NCBI GenBank assembly: GCA_019720755.1
Contig: CP081303.1
Span: 3,809,501-3,873,500, forward strand
Source: Prolixibacteraceae bacterium
Lineage (GTDB): Bacteria > Bacteroidota > Bacteroidia > Bacteroidales > Prolixibacteraceae
Length of the DNA stretch: 64,000 bases
Direction of reading: 5' to 3'
The translations under genes were made by a program, and so were the position numbers. Below are positions 9,115 through 17,778 of this stretch, piece by piece. The first letter of the stretch is position 1. Every line of letters starts with the position of its first letter. Under the pieces are notes generated by a model. The model did no database searches, was not told the DNA's origin, and saw nothing but the letters and a program-made list of their open reading frames with translations.

Positions 9115-10218
9115 ATGAAAATACTACATATAAATTCGCAGCCTAAATGGGGGGGGGGAGAACAGCAGACGTGTGACATCATGGAGGCCATGACTCAGGT
9201 AGACACTGAAAACATTTTGTTGTGTACTGAAGGTTCTAAGCTTGAGGAATATTGTAAACAGCGTAACATTCAGAATATCACCTCAACTAAAATAAAAAAG
9301 GATAAATTTAAGGTCGCTAAAGAGATTGTGAATATCACAAATCAAGTGGAGCCAGACATTATTCATATTCATGAGAAAAGATTTTTGAATCCTCTTCTTA
9401 TTGCAAAATATATATACGGGATGACTACGAAGGTGGTTTATTCTCAAAAAACACTGATCTCTAAGAAGAAACCACTTAGTTTTATCAAATACAATAACCC
9501 TAATATTAAAGGGTATATGTGTGTGTCTAATGCAGTCAAGAAGACATTGGATCCGTTTCTGTTTGAAAAGAACAAAGAGAAGTCAAAAGTCATTTATGAT
9601 GGGAAAAAACCACCCAATGACTCCCCTATTAATGCTGTAGACCTAAGAAAGAAATTCAAGATACCTCAAGATAAATACCTTGTTGGTAATATTTCAAATC
9701 ATAACAGAAGTAAGGATCTACATACATTCATAAAGACAATACACCATACTGTCAATGTATTAAAGAAGACTGATTTACACTTTATACAAATAGGTAGTCC
9801 CACTTCTTCCACACCAAAACTTCAAAAATTGATCAAGCAATATGGTATTGAAGACTATATAACAATGGCAGGGTTTATGAATGAGGCATATAACTTGACA
9901 CCACAGTTCGATTGCTATTTAATGACTTCATGTAGAGAAGGACTTCCACACACAATCATGGAAGTATTCTATCTAGGAATACCTGTGGTTACAACGAATG
10001 CTGGTGGAATACCAGAAGTCGTAAAGCAGGACGAGACAGGTCTAATTTGTCAGATTGGGGATTTTAAATCTCTTGCGAATAATATTATTCGTTTAAGACA
10101 AGAACCACAATTAAGGGAGACAATAATTCAGAATGGGAAACAATCTTTTAATGATAATTTCCTTCCTTCAGTGATGGCAAATAAACTTCTAAAACTTTAC
10201 AAGGAAGCAATGATGTAA
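9115..10218 (+). CDS. family 4 glycosyltransferase with a G10 tract near the start
   Basis: A 367-residue GT-B retaining glycosyltransferase. The N-terminal loop KWGGGEQQ is the conserved glycine-rich acceptor-side motif. The C-terminal donor domain carries TSCREGLPHTIMEVFYLGIPVV, containing the E(x7)E motif, then TNAGGIPEVV. It is the last gene of the surface-polysaccharide locus. The glycine motif is encoded by ten consecutive G bases (9149-9158), which is striking in DNA this AT-rich. Slippage of one base would truncate the protein after about a dozen residues, so the gene may be phase variable. In the sequenced state it is in frame and intact. Donor and acceptor are unknown. Confidence 0.88.
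   Translation: MKILHINSQPKWGGGEQQTCDIMEAMTQVDTENILLCTEGSKLEEYCKQRNIQNITSTKIKKDKFKVAKEIVNITNQVEPDIIHIHEKRFLNPLLIAKYIYGMTTKVVYSQKTLISKKKPLSFIKYNNPNIKGYMCVSNAVKKTLDPFLFEKNKEKSKVIYDGKKPPNDSPINAVDLRKKFKIPQDKYLVGNISNHNRSKDLHTFIKTIHHTVNVLKKTDLHFIQIGSPTSSTPKLQKLIKQYGIEDYITMAGFMNEAYNLTPQFDCYLMTSCREGLPHTIMEVFYLGIPVVTTNAGGIPEVVKQDETGLICQIGDFKSLANNIIRLRQEPQLRETIIQNGKQSFNDNFLPSVMANKLLKLYKEAMM
9149..9158 (+). repeat. G10 homopolymer inside a glycosyltransferase gene
   Basis: Ten G bases occupy codons 12-15 of the family 4 glycosyltransferase. Poly-G tracts of this length are classical slip-strand sites in surface-glycan genes of other bacteria. Here the encoded WGGGE motif is conserved in the family, so the tract is only partly explained by protein constraint, because synonymous GGA or GGT codons were available. 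Confidence 0.9.
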
Positions 10219-10223
10219 ATAAG

Positions 10224-10268
10224 ATAACCTATCGATATATTTTGTTATAAAACGTATCGGTAGGTTAT
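10224..10268 (+). terminator. hairpin after the glycosyltransferase gene
   Basis: Arms of 14 bases (ATAACCTATCGATA and TATCGGTAGGTTAT) pair with one G-U, loop 17, six bases after the stop codon. The following T-run is weak, so this is an imperfect but plausible terminator. Confidence 0.5.
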
Positions 10269-10517
10269 TTAAGAGTTTGACAATAAAAGAAATTCATCAC
10301 TACTCCCCCCCTATTCCTATATCGATAAAGTAACAACTAAATCTTGTCCATCAGGAATTTTAAACAATTCTATTCATCTATTGATATAGAGAGTCATCCT
10401 GATTTTATCTCGGCTTAACTACATTTACATAAAACCGTAACAAAAGTTTTGTAGTATCTTGATTCTAAAAAATAACATTCAATGATTGATATATTTTCGT
10501 ATATGCTTAATCTATCG

Positions 10518-10525
10518 TAATTTTG
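10518..10525 (+). promoter_or_regulatory. -7 promoter element TAATTTTG for pyrH
   Basis: This is an exact TAnnTTTG match 22 bases before the pyrH ATG, giving a short leader of about a dozen bases. No clear TTG is seen at -33. Confidence 0.55.
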
Positions 10526-10547
10526 CCAAAACATTATTCAATAAATC

Positions 10548-11261
10548 ATGGCAAAATTTAAAAGAGTACTACTTAAATTATCTGGAGAATCATTGATGGG
10601 AAGTCAGGAATACGGTATCGATTCCCAAAGACTAAATGACTATGCTACACAAATCAAAGAGATCGTAGAGAAAGGCGTTCAAGTAGCCATAGTAATTGGA
10701 GGGGGAAATATCTTTAGAGGTCTAAGTGGTTCAACTCAAGGCTTTGATAGAGTGAAAGGAGACCAAATGGGGATGTTAGCAACAGTTATCAATAGTCTTG
10801 CTCTTGGTTCTGCCTTAAAAAATCATGGTGTCTCCAATCGTGTATTGACTGCGATCCGCATGGAACCTATAGGAGAGTTCTACTCTAAAGATAAAGCAGT
10901 TGAGTCTCTTGAAAAAGGAGAAGTTGTAATTCTATCAGGAGGAACAGGAAACCCTTACTTCACAACAGACACAGGATCAAGTCTTCGTGGTATTGAAGTC
11001 GAAGCAGATGTGATGCTGAAGGGGACTCGTGTAGATGGTATTTATACTGCTGATCCTGAAAAAGATCCTACTGCAACGAAATACGAAAAGATCACATTTG
11101 ACGAAGTATATAGCCAAGGACTGAAAGTAATGGATCTTACTGCAACAGCAATGTGTAAGGAAAATAATCTTCCTGTTATTGTATTTGATATGGACACGAT
11201 TGGAAACTTAGTAAAAGTTATCGATGGTGAAAATATTGGAACCTATGTATATAATAACTAA
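10548..11261 (+). CDS. pyrH: UMP kinase
   Basis: A 237-residue UMP kinase of the bacterial amino-acid-kinase fold type, which phosphorylates UMP to UDP. The N-terminal [12 protein letters not shown] phosphate loop, the [11 protein letters not shown] block and the [17 protein letters not shown] substrate region are all intact, as is the ADPEKDPTA segment. It precedes frr by 82 bases, the pyrH-frr pairing being common in bacteria. In E. coli the enzyme is activated by GTP and inhibited by UTP; nothing here suggests otherwise. Confidence 0.98.
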   Translation: MAKFKRVLLKLSGESLMGSQEYGIDSQRLNDYATQIKEIVEKGVQVAIVIGGGNIFRGLSGSTQGFDRVKGDQMGMLATVINSLALGSALKNHGVSNRVLTAIRMEPIGEFYSKDKAVESLEKGEVVILSGGTGNPYFTTDTGSSLRGIEVEADVMLKGTRVDGIYTADPEKDPTATKYEKITFDEVYSQGLKVMDLTATAMCKENNLPVIVFDMDTIGNLVKVIDGENIGTYVYNN

Positions 11262-11267
11262 TCTGAT

Positions 11268-11275
11268 TATATTTG
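11268..11275 (+). promoter_or_regulatory. -7 promoter element TATATTTG before frr
   Basis: This exact TAnnTTTG match lies just after the pyrH stop and 68 bases before frr. It would let frr be transcribed separately from pyrH. There is no obvious -33 element. Confidence 0.4.
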
Positions 11276-11343
11276 ACGAACAAATATATTAATGATTAGG
11301 TTATTCATGTAAAAAAATGATATAACCCAAAAACTCCAAAGCG

Positions 11344-11910
11344 ATGAATGAAGAGTTACAAATGATTTTAGATATGGTTCAGGAAAAGATGGACAACTCT
11401 ATTGAACATCTTAATAATGAACTTAATAGTATCCGCGCAGGAAAAGCATCACCTCGTATGTTAGATGGTCTTATGATCGACTATTATGGTTCACAAACAC
11501 CACTATCTCAGGTTGCAAATGTGAATACTCCAGATGCTCGTACTATTGCTATTCAGCCATGGGAAAAGACATTAATCCCAGATATCGAAAGAGCAATTAT
11601 CAACTCTAACTTAGGACTTAATCCTGAAAATAATGGTGAAATAATTCGTCTTAACGTACCACCATTGACTGAAGAACGTCGTAAATCACTTGTAAAGGAT
11701 GCAAACAACGTTGGAGAGAATGCTAAGATTGCTATTCGTAGTGCTAGAAAAGATGCCAATGATACATTCAAGAAAATGTTAAAAGACAGTGAAATTTCTG
11801 AAGATCAAGAAAAGAACCTTCTTAACGATGTTCAGGATTTTACGAACTCCTTTATCAAGAAAATTGATGAGTTATTAAAAGAAAAAGAAGCAGATATTCT
11901 TACTGTTTAA
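11344..11910 (+). CDS. frr: ribosome recycling factor
   Basis: A 188-residue RRF of usual length (about 185). The hallmark segments are SIRAGKASPRMLDGLMIDYYG, PDARTIAIQPWEK and RLNVPPLTEERRKSLVKDA, followed by the long helical C-terminus. With EF-G it splits post-termination ribosomes. It follows pyrH and is closed by a strong hairpin at 11940-11967. Nothing unusual is seen. Confidence 0.98.
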   Translation: MNEELQMILDMVQEKMDNSIEHLNNELNSIRAGKASPRMLDGLMIDYYGSQTPLSQVANVNTPDARTIAIQPWEKTLIPDIERAIINSNLGLNPENNGEIIRLNVPPLTEERRKSLVKDANNVGENAKIAIRSARKDANDTFKKMLKDSEISEDQEKNLLNDVQDFTNSFIKKIDELLKEKEADILTV

Positions 11911-11939
11911 ATTCTCAACATAACAATCAAGCACCCATT

Positions 11940-11967
11940 AAAAGATGAGGAGTGAACCTCATCTTTT
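11940..11967. terminator. bidirectional terminator between frr and the SPOR lipoprotein gene
   Basis: A perfect 11-bp stem (AAAAGATGAGG with CCTCATCTTTT) and a 6-base loop lie between convergent genes. A-rich and T-rich flanks make it usable on both strands. Confidence 0.8.
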
Positions 11968-11980
11968 ATTAGGTGTTTTT

Positions 11981-12406
11981 TTATTGCTTATTAATTAGCA
12001 ACCACATGGTAGCGAAATCAGTATATTTTTTTCTTAATTCATGGACTCTAGATCTTGCATTGCTTTCGATGTTATGACTCTCAAAGCATACTCTGAACCA
12101 CCCCTCTTCATTTACTAAAATAAAGGCTTCTGCATCATACTTTTTAACAAGATTGGCCTTGAACTTTATTGCATTCTGTTGATTTTGGAAACTTCCCCAG
12201 ATAATATAATACTTAAAGTTACCTACAGATTGATCCTCACCAGAAGCAGCAACAACCTTTTCCTCTTTTACTTGAAGTACAGGTTCTTCTACATTCGGTT
12301 CTGTTATAGTTGTAGTCTGTACATTCTCCTTTGCTACATGTTTTGTTGTTTTACAAGAAATAGTAAACAACATCAATACGAGCCCTATCCAATAATACTG
12401 TTTCAT
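11981..12406 (-). CDS. SPOR-domain lipoprotein
   Basis: A 141-residue lipoprotein. The signal peptide ends in LMLFTISC, the lipobox cysteine at about residue 18, then comes a Thr/Glu/Val-rich linker. The C-terminal 75 residues (YYIIWGSFQNQQNAIKFKANL and so on) form a SPOR domain, a fold that binds peptidoglycan stripped of stem peptides and often marks the division site. The protein is probably anchored in a membrane and touches septal murein. It is a single gene, convergent with frr. The SPOR call rests on the Y-x-I-x-x-G-S-F opening and the R-V start of the second half (WFRVCF). Confidence 0.75.
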   Translation of the reverse strand: MKQYYWIGLVLMLFTISCKTTKHVAKENVQTTTITEPNVEEPVLQVKEEKVVAASGEDQSVGNFKYYIIWGSFQNQQNAIKFKANLVKKYDAEAFILVNEEGWFRVCFESHNIESNARSRVHELRKKYTDFATMWLLINKQ

Positions 12407-12533
12407 AAAAGCTTTTTATTTTTAGTCTATTAAATATCTGCAAGATATAGCAAACAGTAAATTTATTGAAATTCTTGGATATTTATATGCTATTTTGTTA
12501 GCATATTTTACTTTTACTATTTGTACCTTTGAT

Positions 12534-12541
12534 TATGTGAG
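12534..12541 (+). promoter_or_regulatory. -7 promoter element TACCTTTG before ilvE
   Basis: An exact TAnnTTTG match 115 bases upstream of ilvE, implying a leader of roughly 100 bases. I see no leader peptide or attenuator in that leader. Confidence 0.4.
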
Positions 12542-12656
12542 ATAAAATACTACATCTTCAACAAATAGCACCTCTAATTTACTATAGAGATGTAATTTAG
12601 CACGATGCCTTTAAAATGTTTAATGGCTATTATTGATAACAATATAAAATATTGAG

Positions 12657-13670
12657 ATGGAAACAAAAGACTGGAAAAATCTCGGGTTCGGCTATTCAAA
12701 AACCGACTATAATGTACGCTGCTATTTTAAAGATGGCAAGTGGGGGAAACTTGAGACACACTCATCGGAAGCGATAACTATGCACATGGGAGCAACTTGC
12801 CTACACTATGGACAAGAGTGCTTTGAAGGAATGAAAGCATTCCGTGGAAAAGATGGGAAGATTCGTGTGTTTCGCATGAAAGATAATGCCAAACGTATGG
12901 CTGAATCAGCGGAAGGTATTAGAATGCAACCCATTCCAGAAGATGTCTTTTGTAATGCAGTAAGAGAAGCAGTAAAATTGAACGAACGTTTCGTTCCACC
13001 TTTTGATAGTGGAGCTTCTTTATATATCCGTCCTCTTCTAATTGGAACAGGACCTCAAGTCGGTGTTAAACCTGCTGATGAATATCTATTCATTGTTTTT
13101 GTAATGCCTGTAGGCCCTTATTTTAAAGAGGGATTTAAACCTACAGATCTTGCAATCTATCGTGAATATGATAGAGCTGCTCCTCATGGGACAGGTAAGT
13201 TTAAAGTAGGTGGAAACTATGCTGCAAGTATGGCTGCTGGAGAGAGAGCACACGAAGAAGGTTTCTCTGCTGTACTTTACTTAGATGCAAAAGAGAAGAA
13301 ATATATTGATGAATGTGGACCAGCAAACTTCTTTGCAATCCAAGGAAATAAATATATTACTCCTAGATCTACATCTATTCTAGAGTCTATCACCAATAAG
13401 AGTCTTCGCCAGATAGCTACAGACCTTGGCATGGAGGTAGAGGTGAGACCAATCTTAGAAGATGAACTATCAAACTTTGATGAAGTGGGTGCATGTGGTA
13501 CGGCTGCAGTAATCTCTCCTATCAAACGAGTGGTAGATGTTGAAGAGAACAAAGAGTATAACTATGGAGATGAACCAGGCAAAGTAAGTACAAAACTGTA
13601 CGAGACTTTAAGAGGTATTCAATATGGTACAATGGAAGACAAGCACAATTGGGTTGAAGTAATTGAATAG
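12657..13670 (+). CDS. ilvE: branched-chain amino acid aminotransferase
   Basis: A 337-residue fold-type IV aminotransferase that interconverts Leu/Ile/Val and their keto acids. The PLP lysine is in GKFKVGGNYAAS, and YGQECFEGMKAFRG and the SLYIRPLLIGTG block match the class-IV large branched-chain enzymes (about 340-360 residues). The DECGPANFFAI and GTAAVISP motifs near the end are the cofactor phosphate-binding parts. It is a single gene with its own promoter element and is closed by a symmetric terminator at 13690-13721. No neighbouring ilv or leu genes are present. Confidence 0.96.
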   Translation: METKDWKNLGFGYSKTDYNVRCYFKDGKWGKLETHSSEAITMHMGATCLHYGQECFEGMKAFRGKDGKIRVFRMKDNAKRMAESAEGIRMQPIPEDVFCNAVREAVKLNERFVPPFDSGASLYIRPLLIGTGPQVGVKPADEYLFIVFVMPVGPYFKEGFKPTDLAIYREYDRAAPHGTGKFKVGGNYAASMAAGERAHEEGFSAVLYLDAKEKKYIDECGPANFFAIQGNKYITPRSTSILESITNKSLRQIATDLGMEVEVRPILEDELSNFDEVGACGTAAVISPIKRVVDVEENKEYNYGDEPGKVSTKLYETLRGIQYGTMEDKHNWVEVIE

Positions 13671-13689
13671 TTTGAACTTCCTTCTAAAT

Positions 13690-13721
13690 AAAAAGAGCCA
13701 CTCTAGAAAGTGGCTCTTTTT
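13690..13721. terminator. bidirectional terminator between ilvE and the L-domain lipoprotein gene
   Basis: A perfect 13-bp inverted repeat (AAAAAGAGCCACT with its complement) and a 6-base CTAGAA loop lie between convergent genes, A-rich on one side and T-rich on the other. It is a textbook two-way terminator. Confidence 0.9.
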
Positions 13722-13734
13722 ATTCCTATTAATA

Positions 13735-15030
13735 CTACTTGCAGATATCCTTTAAATCATCGAGTGTAGTAATGTCTACTTTATTTCCAAAGCACTGGAA
13801 TACTCCTTTAAAAGTAGAAATGTTCTTCAAGGGGCAATATGACTCTAATGCCTTATTGTAGAATATATCCATTCCTCCATGAACCTCTCTAATGGCACCA
13901 AGACCCGTCGATGTAGTCTTATCACCTAAAGATACTAACATAGGATTAGAACGTAGATTTACCTTACCATTTATTCTTAACGGCAATTTAAACCCTGTAA
14001 TAGTTGTAATTTCTTTTGCACCGATCAAGTCAAAATTTCCTTTTATCAAACGCAAACTAGTCATACCTTCGAAATTCTCCAACTTATAACAATACTCTGA
14101 AGACAGTCCTCCTTGAATAGAATCGAGTTCGGTAAAACCGGTGACAGTTGTAAGGTTTGGACAGTTTTGAAAATGTAGTCCTTTTCCAATCTGTTGTACT
14201 TTATCGAACCCATCAACACTCACAAGGTTCGCACAGTCAGAAACAACAACAGTACTTCTTAAAGTATCCACCTTAGTTAAGGTATTCAGGTGTACAATAG
14301 AGGGCATATTGGAGATCTCCACTTTACCTGACATATATCGAATTCCACTTAATCCATCCAATGAATTCAGTTTCTTACAATTGGTTAATTGCACACCTCC
14401 TGTAATAGAATCAATCTGACTAATTCCTGTAAATGAATCCATTAAATCACAAGCATTAATCTCAATAGATCCAGAAAGCAATTCTAAAGAAGACAACTGG
14501 GAAGTTTCAGTTAATACAGCCAAATGATCCAATTTTAGAGATCCATTCAAATAGACCAACTTATTTAACCCATCTAAACTCGTTAATTTAGGACAAGATT
14601 TCAGAACAAGGTTTCCTCCAATACTATCTAATAAAGAGAGTGATTGTAAAGAATTCAGAGCACTCATGTCTTGGATCTCCACCATACCACCAACTTGATC
14701 TAGCTTAGATAAGAAGTCTAGAGATTCTTTATCAATAGAAGATATTTTAAGGCTTCCAGTAATCTCACGTACATTGCCTAAACTCGATAAGTTTTCGTGA
14801 TCGAAAGATATAGTCAAAGATCCCTGTATACGATCATAATTCTTGTCAGCAAACTCTTTTAAGATTTCATCCGATTCAGAGTTGCCAATAGTAATACTCT
14901 TTGCATAAGTCCCAGCAGGAACAGGTTTCTCTTCAGTGGTTGTCGTTTTATCATCATCCTTTTTACAAGATGACATAACCAATACAGATAACAGTAATAG
15001 CGAACCTAAAGATTTTAGTATTTTTCTCAT
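13735..15030 (-). CDS. lipoprotein with leucine-rich, receptor L-domain-like repeats
   Basis: A 431-residue surface lipoprotein. The signal peptide (LLLLSVLVMSSCKKDDD) has a clear lipobox cysteine followed by an acidic run, a known surface-export signal in Bacteroidota. After a Thr/Glu linker, about a dozen degenerate repeats of roughly 24 residues follow, with the pattern L-x-G-x-L-x-I-x-x-C-x-x-L-x-S-L-x-G-L. They are predicted to form a right-handed beta-helix like the receptor L domain. Such proteins usually bind ligands or other surface proteins; no catalytic motif is visible. It is an isolated gene on the minus strand, convergent with ilvE. Function unknown. Confidence 0.75.
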   Translation of the reverse strand: MRKILKSLGSLLLLSVLVMSSCKKDDDKTTTTEEKPVPAGTYAKSITIGNSESDEILKEFADKNYDRIQGSLTISFDHENLSSLGNVREITGSLKISSIDKESLDFLSKLDQVGGMVEIQDMSALNSLQSLSLLDSIGGNLVLKSCPKLTSLDGLNKLVYLNGSLKLDHLAVLTETSQLSSLELLSGSIEINACDLMDSFTGISQIDSITGGVQLTNCKKLNSLDGLSGIRYMSGKVEISNMPSIVHLNTLTKVDTLRSTVVVSDCANLVSVDGFDKVQQIGKGLHFQNCPNLTTVTGFTELDSIQGGLSSEYCYKLENFEGMTSLRLIKGNFDLIGAKEITTITGFKLPLRINGKVNLRSNPMLVSLGDKTTSTGLGAIREVHGGMDIFYNKALESYCPLKNISTFKGVFQCFGNKVDITTLDDLKDICK

Positions 15031-15163
15031 ATTGTATTTATTCGTGTCATTCTAAATATTGTCGATCTACAAAATCGAGCATTACATATCATGTTGTTAA
15101 AATACAAAATCCCTGCCACAATAGTAACAGAGATTCTTGTAATTTATATTATTTTGTTGAACA

Positions 15164-16156
15164 TCACTTGGATAACTCAAGCATTCGCAATATCGGAGAC
15201 TTCGATTGTTCTATAGTCTCCTCCGACAAAATGATCTCTGGTTGTTCAAATTTTAATGCATTATACAATTTAGGAAGCGTATTTAACTTCATAAAAGTAC
15301 AATCATTACATCCACATGTTGAGTCAATAGAAGGAGCAGGAATCAATATCTTATCAGGACACTCTTTACTCATCTGATGAAGAATGCCACTCTCTGTTGC
15401 AATGATAAACTTTGATACTTCACTACTCTTTACATAGTTTAATAAAGCTGTTGTTGATCCAACAAAATCAGCCACAAGAAGCACTGGTTGCTCACATTCG
15501 GGGTGTGCAATAAACTTAGCATCTTTATGGTCATCCATCATTTTGATAATTTTCTCCAAAGAGTACTTTTCATGTACCATACAAGCTCCATCCCAAAGAA
15601 CCATATCTCTACCAGTGACGGAGTTCATATAATTTCCTAGATTTTTATCCGGTGCAAAAATCAATTTTGTATCTTGAGGGAATGAGTCTACTATCTGACG
15701 GGCATTTGACGAAGTAACCACAACATCGGTTAACGTCTTAATATCCGCAGTACAGTTTATATAAGAGATCACCTGATGGTCTGGATATTTTGCTTTGAAT
15801 GCAGCAAAAGCTTCTTTAGGAGCAGACTCCGCAAGAGAACATCCTGCATTTAAATCTGGTATAATCACTTTCTTATTAGGGTTTAAGATTTTAGCCGTCT
15901 CTCCCATAAAGTGCACCCCTAAGAATACAATAATATCCGCCTCAGTTTCCTGTGCTTTTCGAGCCAAAGCCAAGCTATCTCCTAAGAAATCTGAAATATC
16001 CTGTAGTTCCGGAGAGATATAGAAATGCCCTAGAATAATGGCATTTTTCTCCTTCTTTAATTTTTCTATTTGGTTTACGATGTCCGCTTCATTTGAGATA
16101 GGCATATCAATAAATCCTTTCTCATCTAACATCTCTTTAATCTGTATGGGTTCCAT
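15164..16156 (-). CDS. nadA: quinolinate synthase A
   Basis: A 330-residue [4Fe-4S] enzyme that condenses iminoaspartate with dihydroxyacetone phosphate to quinolinate for NAD synthesis. The ILGHFYISPELQDISDFLGDSL opening and the cluster-cysteine regions NAGCSLAESAP, HPECEQPV and GCNDCTFMKLN are all present. The length is normal for the family. nadB and nadC are not in this window, so the pathway genes are scattered. The ATG used lies just after a short AT-rich divergent gap. Confidence 0.96.
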   Translation of the reverse strand: MEPIQIKEMLDEKGFIDMPISNEADIVNQIEKLKKEKNAIILGHFYISPELQDISDFLGDSLALARKAQETEADIIVFLGVHFMGETAKILNPNKKVIIPDLNAGCSLAESAPKEAFAAFKAKYPDHQVISYINCTADIKTLTDVVVTSSNARQIVDSFPQDTKLIFAPDKNLGNYMNSVTGRDMVLWDGACMVHEKYSLEKIIKMMDDHKDAKFIAHPECEQPVLLVADFVGSTTALLNYVKSSEVSKFIIATESGILHQMSKECPDKILIPAPSIDSTCGCNDCTFMKLNTLPKLYNALKFEQPEIILSEETIEQSKSPILRMLELSK

Positions 16157-16276
16157 ACTATTATTGAATGTGTTAATACTCCATTATTGCATATCCAAAG
16201 GATAATTATAGCTTCCAAAAATAAGAAACCTTTTTGTAACTATACAGAAATAAACGACAAACCTTTCCGCTATTAT

Positions 16277-16474
16277 ATGGAATTAATAGTAAAAAATAGC
16301 CAAACCTACATCGGGAATAAATTCCATTACAAGATGCAATTAAAACGTCTATTTCATTTTTTCAAGTCTTTTCTAGAAAAATACGATGAGACACCTATAA
16401 AAGTAAATGTAACAATAGGAGATATTGAAAGGGAAGTAAGTCCATTCGAATTAAAAGCAGAATATGTAGAATAA
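16277..16474 (+). CDS. possible small protein overlapping a membrane-protein gene in antisense
   Basis: Starting at the ATG at 16277 the frame encodes about 65 residues, with a charged, ordinary-looking composition (MELIVKNSQTYIGNKFHYK, ending in FELKAEYVE). A longer version starts at 16187. Its last 121 bases overlap the minus-strand membrane protein. I do not recognise it. The minus-strand frame is the better candidate, so this one may be a shadow. It is kept because its composition is not obviously that of a shadow. Confidence 0.25.
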   Translation: MELIVKNSQTYIGNKFHYKMQLKRLFHFFKSFLEKYDETPIKVNVTIGDIEREVSPFELKAEYVE

Positions 16475-16701
16475 ATTACACCTATGATTGAAAATAGGAA
16501 AAATGAATCTAAAACTAGCTTCTTTCGTAATATTTTATCAGGCTCAGATGCAAATGCATATATGAGCCCTCCCCATGCAATAATATCTAACATAAGCCCA
16601 ATCGCAAACTCTTTAGATATCAGATTGAAGTAATCTATAAAAAGTATATTTGTAAAGCACAGAATGGAAAAAGTGATTGGCAAAATAATTTTTTTCATCA
16701 T
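16354..16701 (-). CDS. small integral membrane protein of unknown function
   Basis: A 115-residue, strongly hydrophobic protein with about four predicted membrane segments (IILPITFSILCFTNILFI, FAIGLMLDIIAWGGLIYAFA, LDSFFLFSIIGVIYSTY, ISPIVTFTFIGVSSYF) joined by short charged loops, ending in a lysine-rich tail. The pattern is that of a real membrane protein rather than a random frame. No family is recognised. It stands alone between nadA and a Crp/Fnr-type regulator, and a plus-strand frame overlaps its 3' end. Confidence 0.55.
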   Translation of the reverse strand: MMKKIILPITFSILCFTNILFIDYFNLISKEFAIGLMLDIIAWGGLIYAFASEPDKILRKKLVLDSFFLFSIIGVIYSTYSAFNSNGLTSLSISPIVTFTFIGVSSYFSRKDLKK

Positions 16702-17122
16702 ATAAAGGTTATTGTCATGAAATATTCAAATGAACCTTGTTTATGTAAAAAAATATTTTTTTAAAAGACTATATAAATGACTCTCTCACACAAGGTTACA
16801 AATAAAATTAATATTTTTTCACATATATCTCATATTACAATAGATATTTTGATATTCAAAAAGAAAACATATTGCATTTATTCTAATATAGCGAAACAAA
16901 AGAATATTCTTCTAAAGACTAGGATATCGTGCATACGACGCATTGCTTAAGTATTTTATCGGTTAGGTGGACTTAATATTCTGCATTTAACATCTTGATT
17001 TTGTAGAAACATGTATTTATAATGCAGAACCTCTACATTCATTTTAGTTAAAGAATCTTGACCATGCCTTCATGTTATATTTCATATTATCTTTACCGAA
17101 ATCACATGAAAACATTTCCATA
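16702..17122. other. AT-rich intergenic region before the Crp/Fnr-type regulator
   Basis: About 420 bases with no recognisable gene or RNA. It must contain the divergent promoters for the small membrane protein and the regulator, but no exact TAnnTTTG element stands out for either. Confidence 0.35.
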
Positions 17123-17725
17123 ATGAATCCGCATTTACATAGTTTCAAACAATTCCTTCTTTCTCACTCTCCTGATGTTGAGAATTTTTGGACAGATATA
17201 GCTGAAATATGTGAAATAAAACACTTAAAACAAGGAGAAAGTTTACTCAGAAAAGGACAAAAATGCAACTATTTCTATTTTCGAGAAAGTGGCATTATGA
17301 GAGCGTTTGACATTGAAGATAACGGAAATGAAAGAACGCGTGTACTTTTTACGAAACAAAGGCTCTTTACCAACTATGAGAGTTATGAATTCGATGAAAT
17401 CTCTAATTTAAACATCGTTTCCATCAATGAATCGGTAATCATTTGTATCAGAAAAGATCAGTATGTGAAGTTATTATACAAACATCCAGAATTTTCTATG
17501 TTGATGATTAGGTTGCTAATGATGACAATTACACGGATTCTTCAAAGAAGATATAAGTTAGACATCTTAAAACCATACGATAGATATTTGCTTCTCAAGA
17601 ACTATATTCCTCAAGTTTTCAATGATGTACCACAAAAATATCTTGCTTCATATTTAAATATCACCACTGTTTCATTAAGTCGAATGAATAAAAGATATAT
17701 TGAAGAGTTGAAAGAAAATAAATAA
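17123..17725 (+). CDS. Crp/Fnr-family transcriptional regulator
   Basis: A 200-residue regulator if started at the ATG at 17123 (MNPHLHSFKQ). A longer frame from 17072 adds 17 residues unlike the family. The N-terminal 120 residues form a cyclic-nucleotide-binding-like beta-roll (LKQGESLLRKGQKCNYFYFRESG), without the residues needed for cAMP. The C-terminal part is a shortened winged helix (PQKYLASYLNITTVSLSRMNK). It lies 92 bases before a TolC-HlyD-EmrB efflux operon in the same direction. A perfect 14-bp palindrome with FNR-like geometry sits before that operon, so it probably controls the pump. The inducer is unknown. Confidence 0.85.
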   Translation: MNPHLHSFKQFLLSHSPDVENFWTDIAEICEIKHLKQGESLLRKGQKCNYFYFRESGIMRAFDIEDNGNERTRVLFTKQRLFTNYESYEFDEISNLNIVSINESVIICIRKDQYVKLLYKHPEFSMLMIRLLMMTITRILQRRYKLDILKPYDRYLLLKNYIPQVFNDVPQKYLASYLNITTVSLSRMNKRYIEELKENK

Positions 17726-17742
17726 ATAGCTAAAACACGAAA

Positions 17743-17756
17743 TTAACACGTGTTAA
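17743..17756. promoter_or_regulatory. 14-bp palindrome, candidate Crp/Fnr-type operator of the efflux operon
   Basis: TTAACACGTGTTAA is a perfect palindrome with 5-4-5 spacing like an FNR box (TTGAT-N4-ATCAA). Its centre is about 33 bases before the -7 element, hence near -40 from the expected start of transcription, the classical class II activator position. No -33 TTG is present, as expected for an activator-dependent promoter. Confidence 0.6.
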
Positions 17757-17778
17757 GTGTAAAGTCTTCTCCCCTCTA

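Larger units (their letters stand above)
10219..10547. other. intergenic region marking the end of the polysaccharide locus
   Basis: These 329 bases hold the hairpin at 10224-10268, a C7 run at 10305-10311 and the pyrH promoter element at 10518-10525. I see no gene. The C7 run is outside any coding sequence, so a phase-variation role is not supported. Confidence 0.5.

Noticed and set aside
10305-10311. C7 run as a second phase-variable tract
   Set aside because: It lies between genes, is only seven bases long and is not at a clear promoter spacing, so slippage would have no evident effect.
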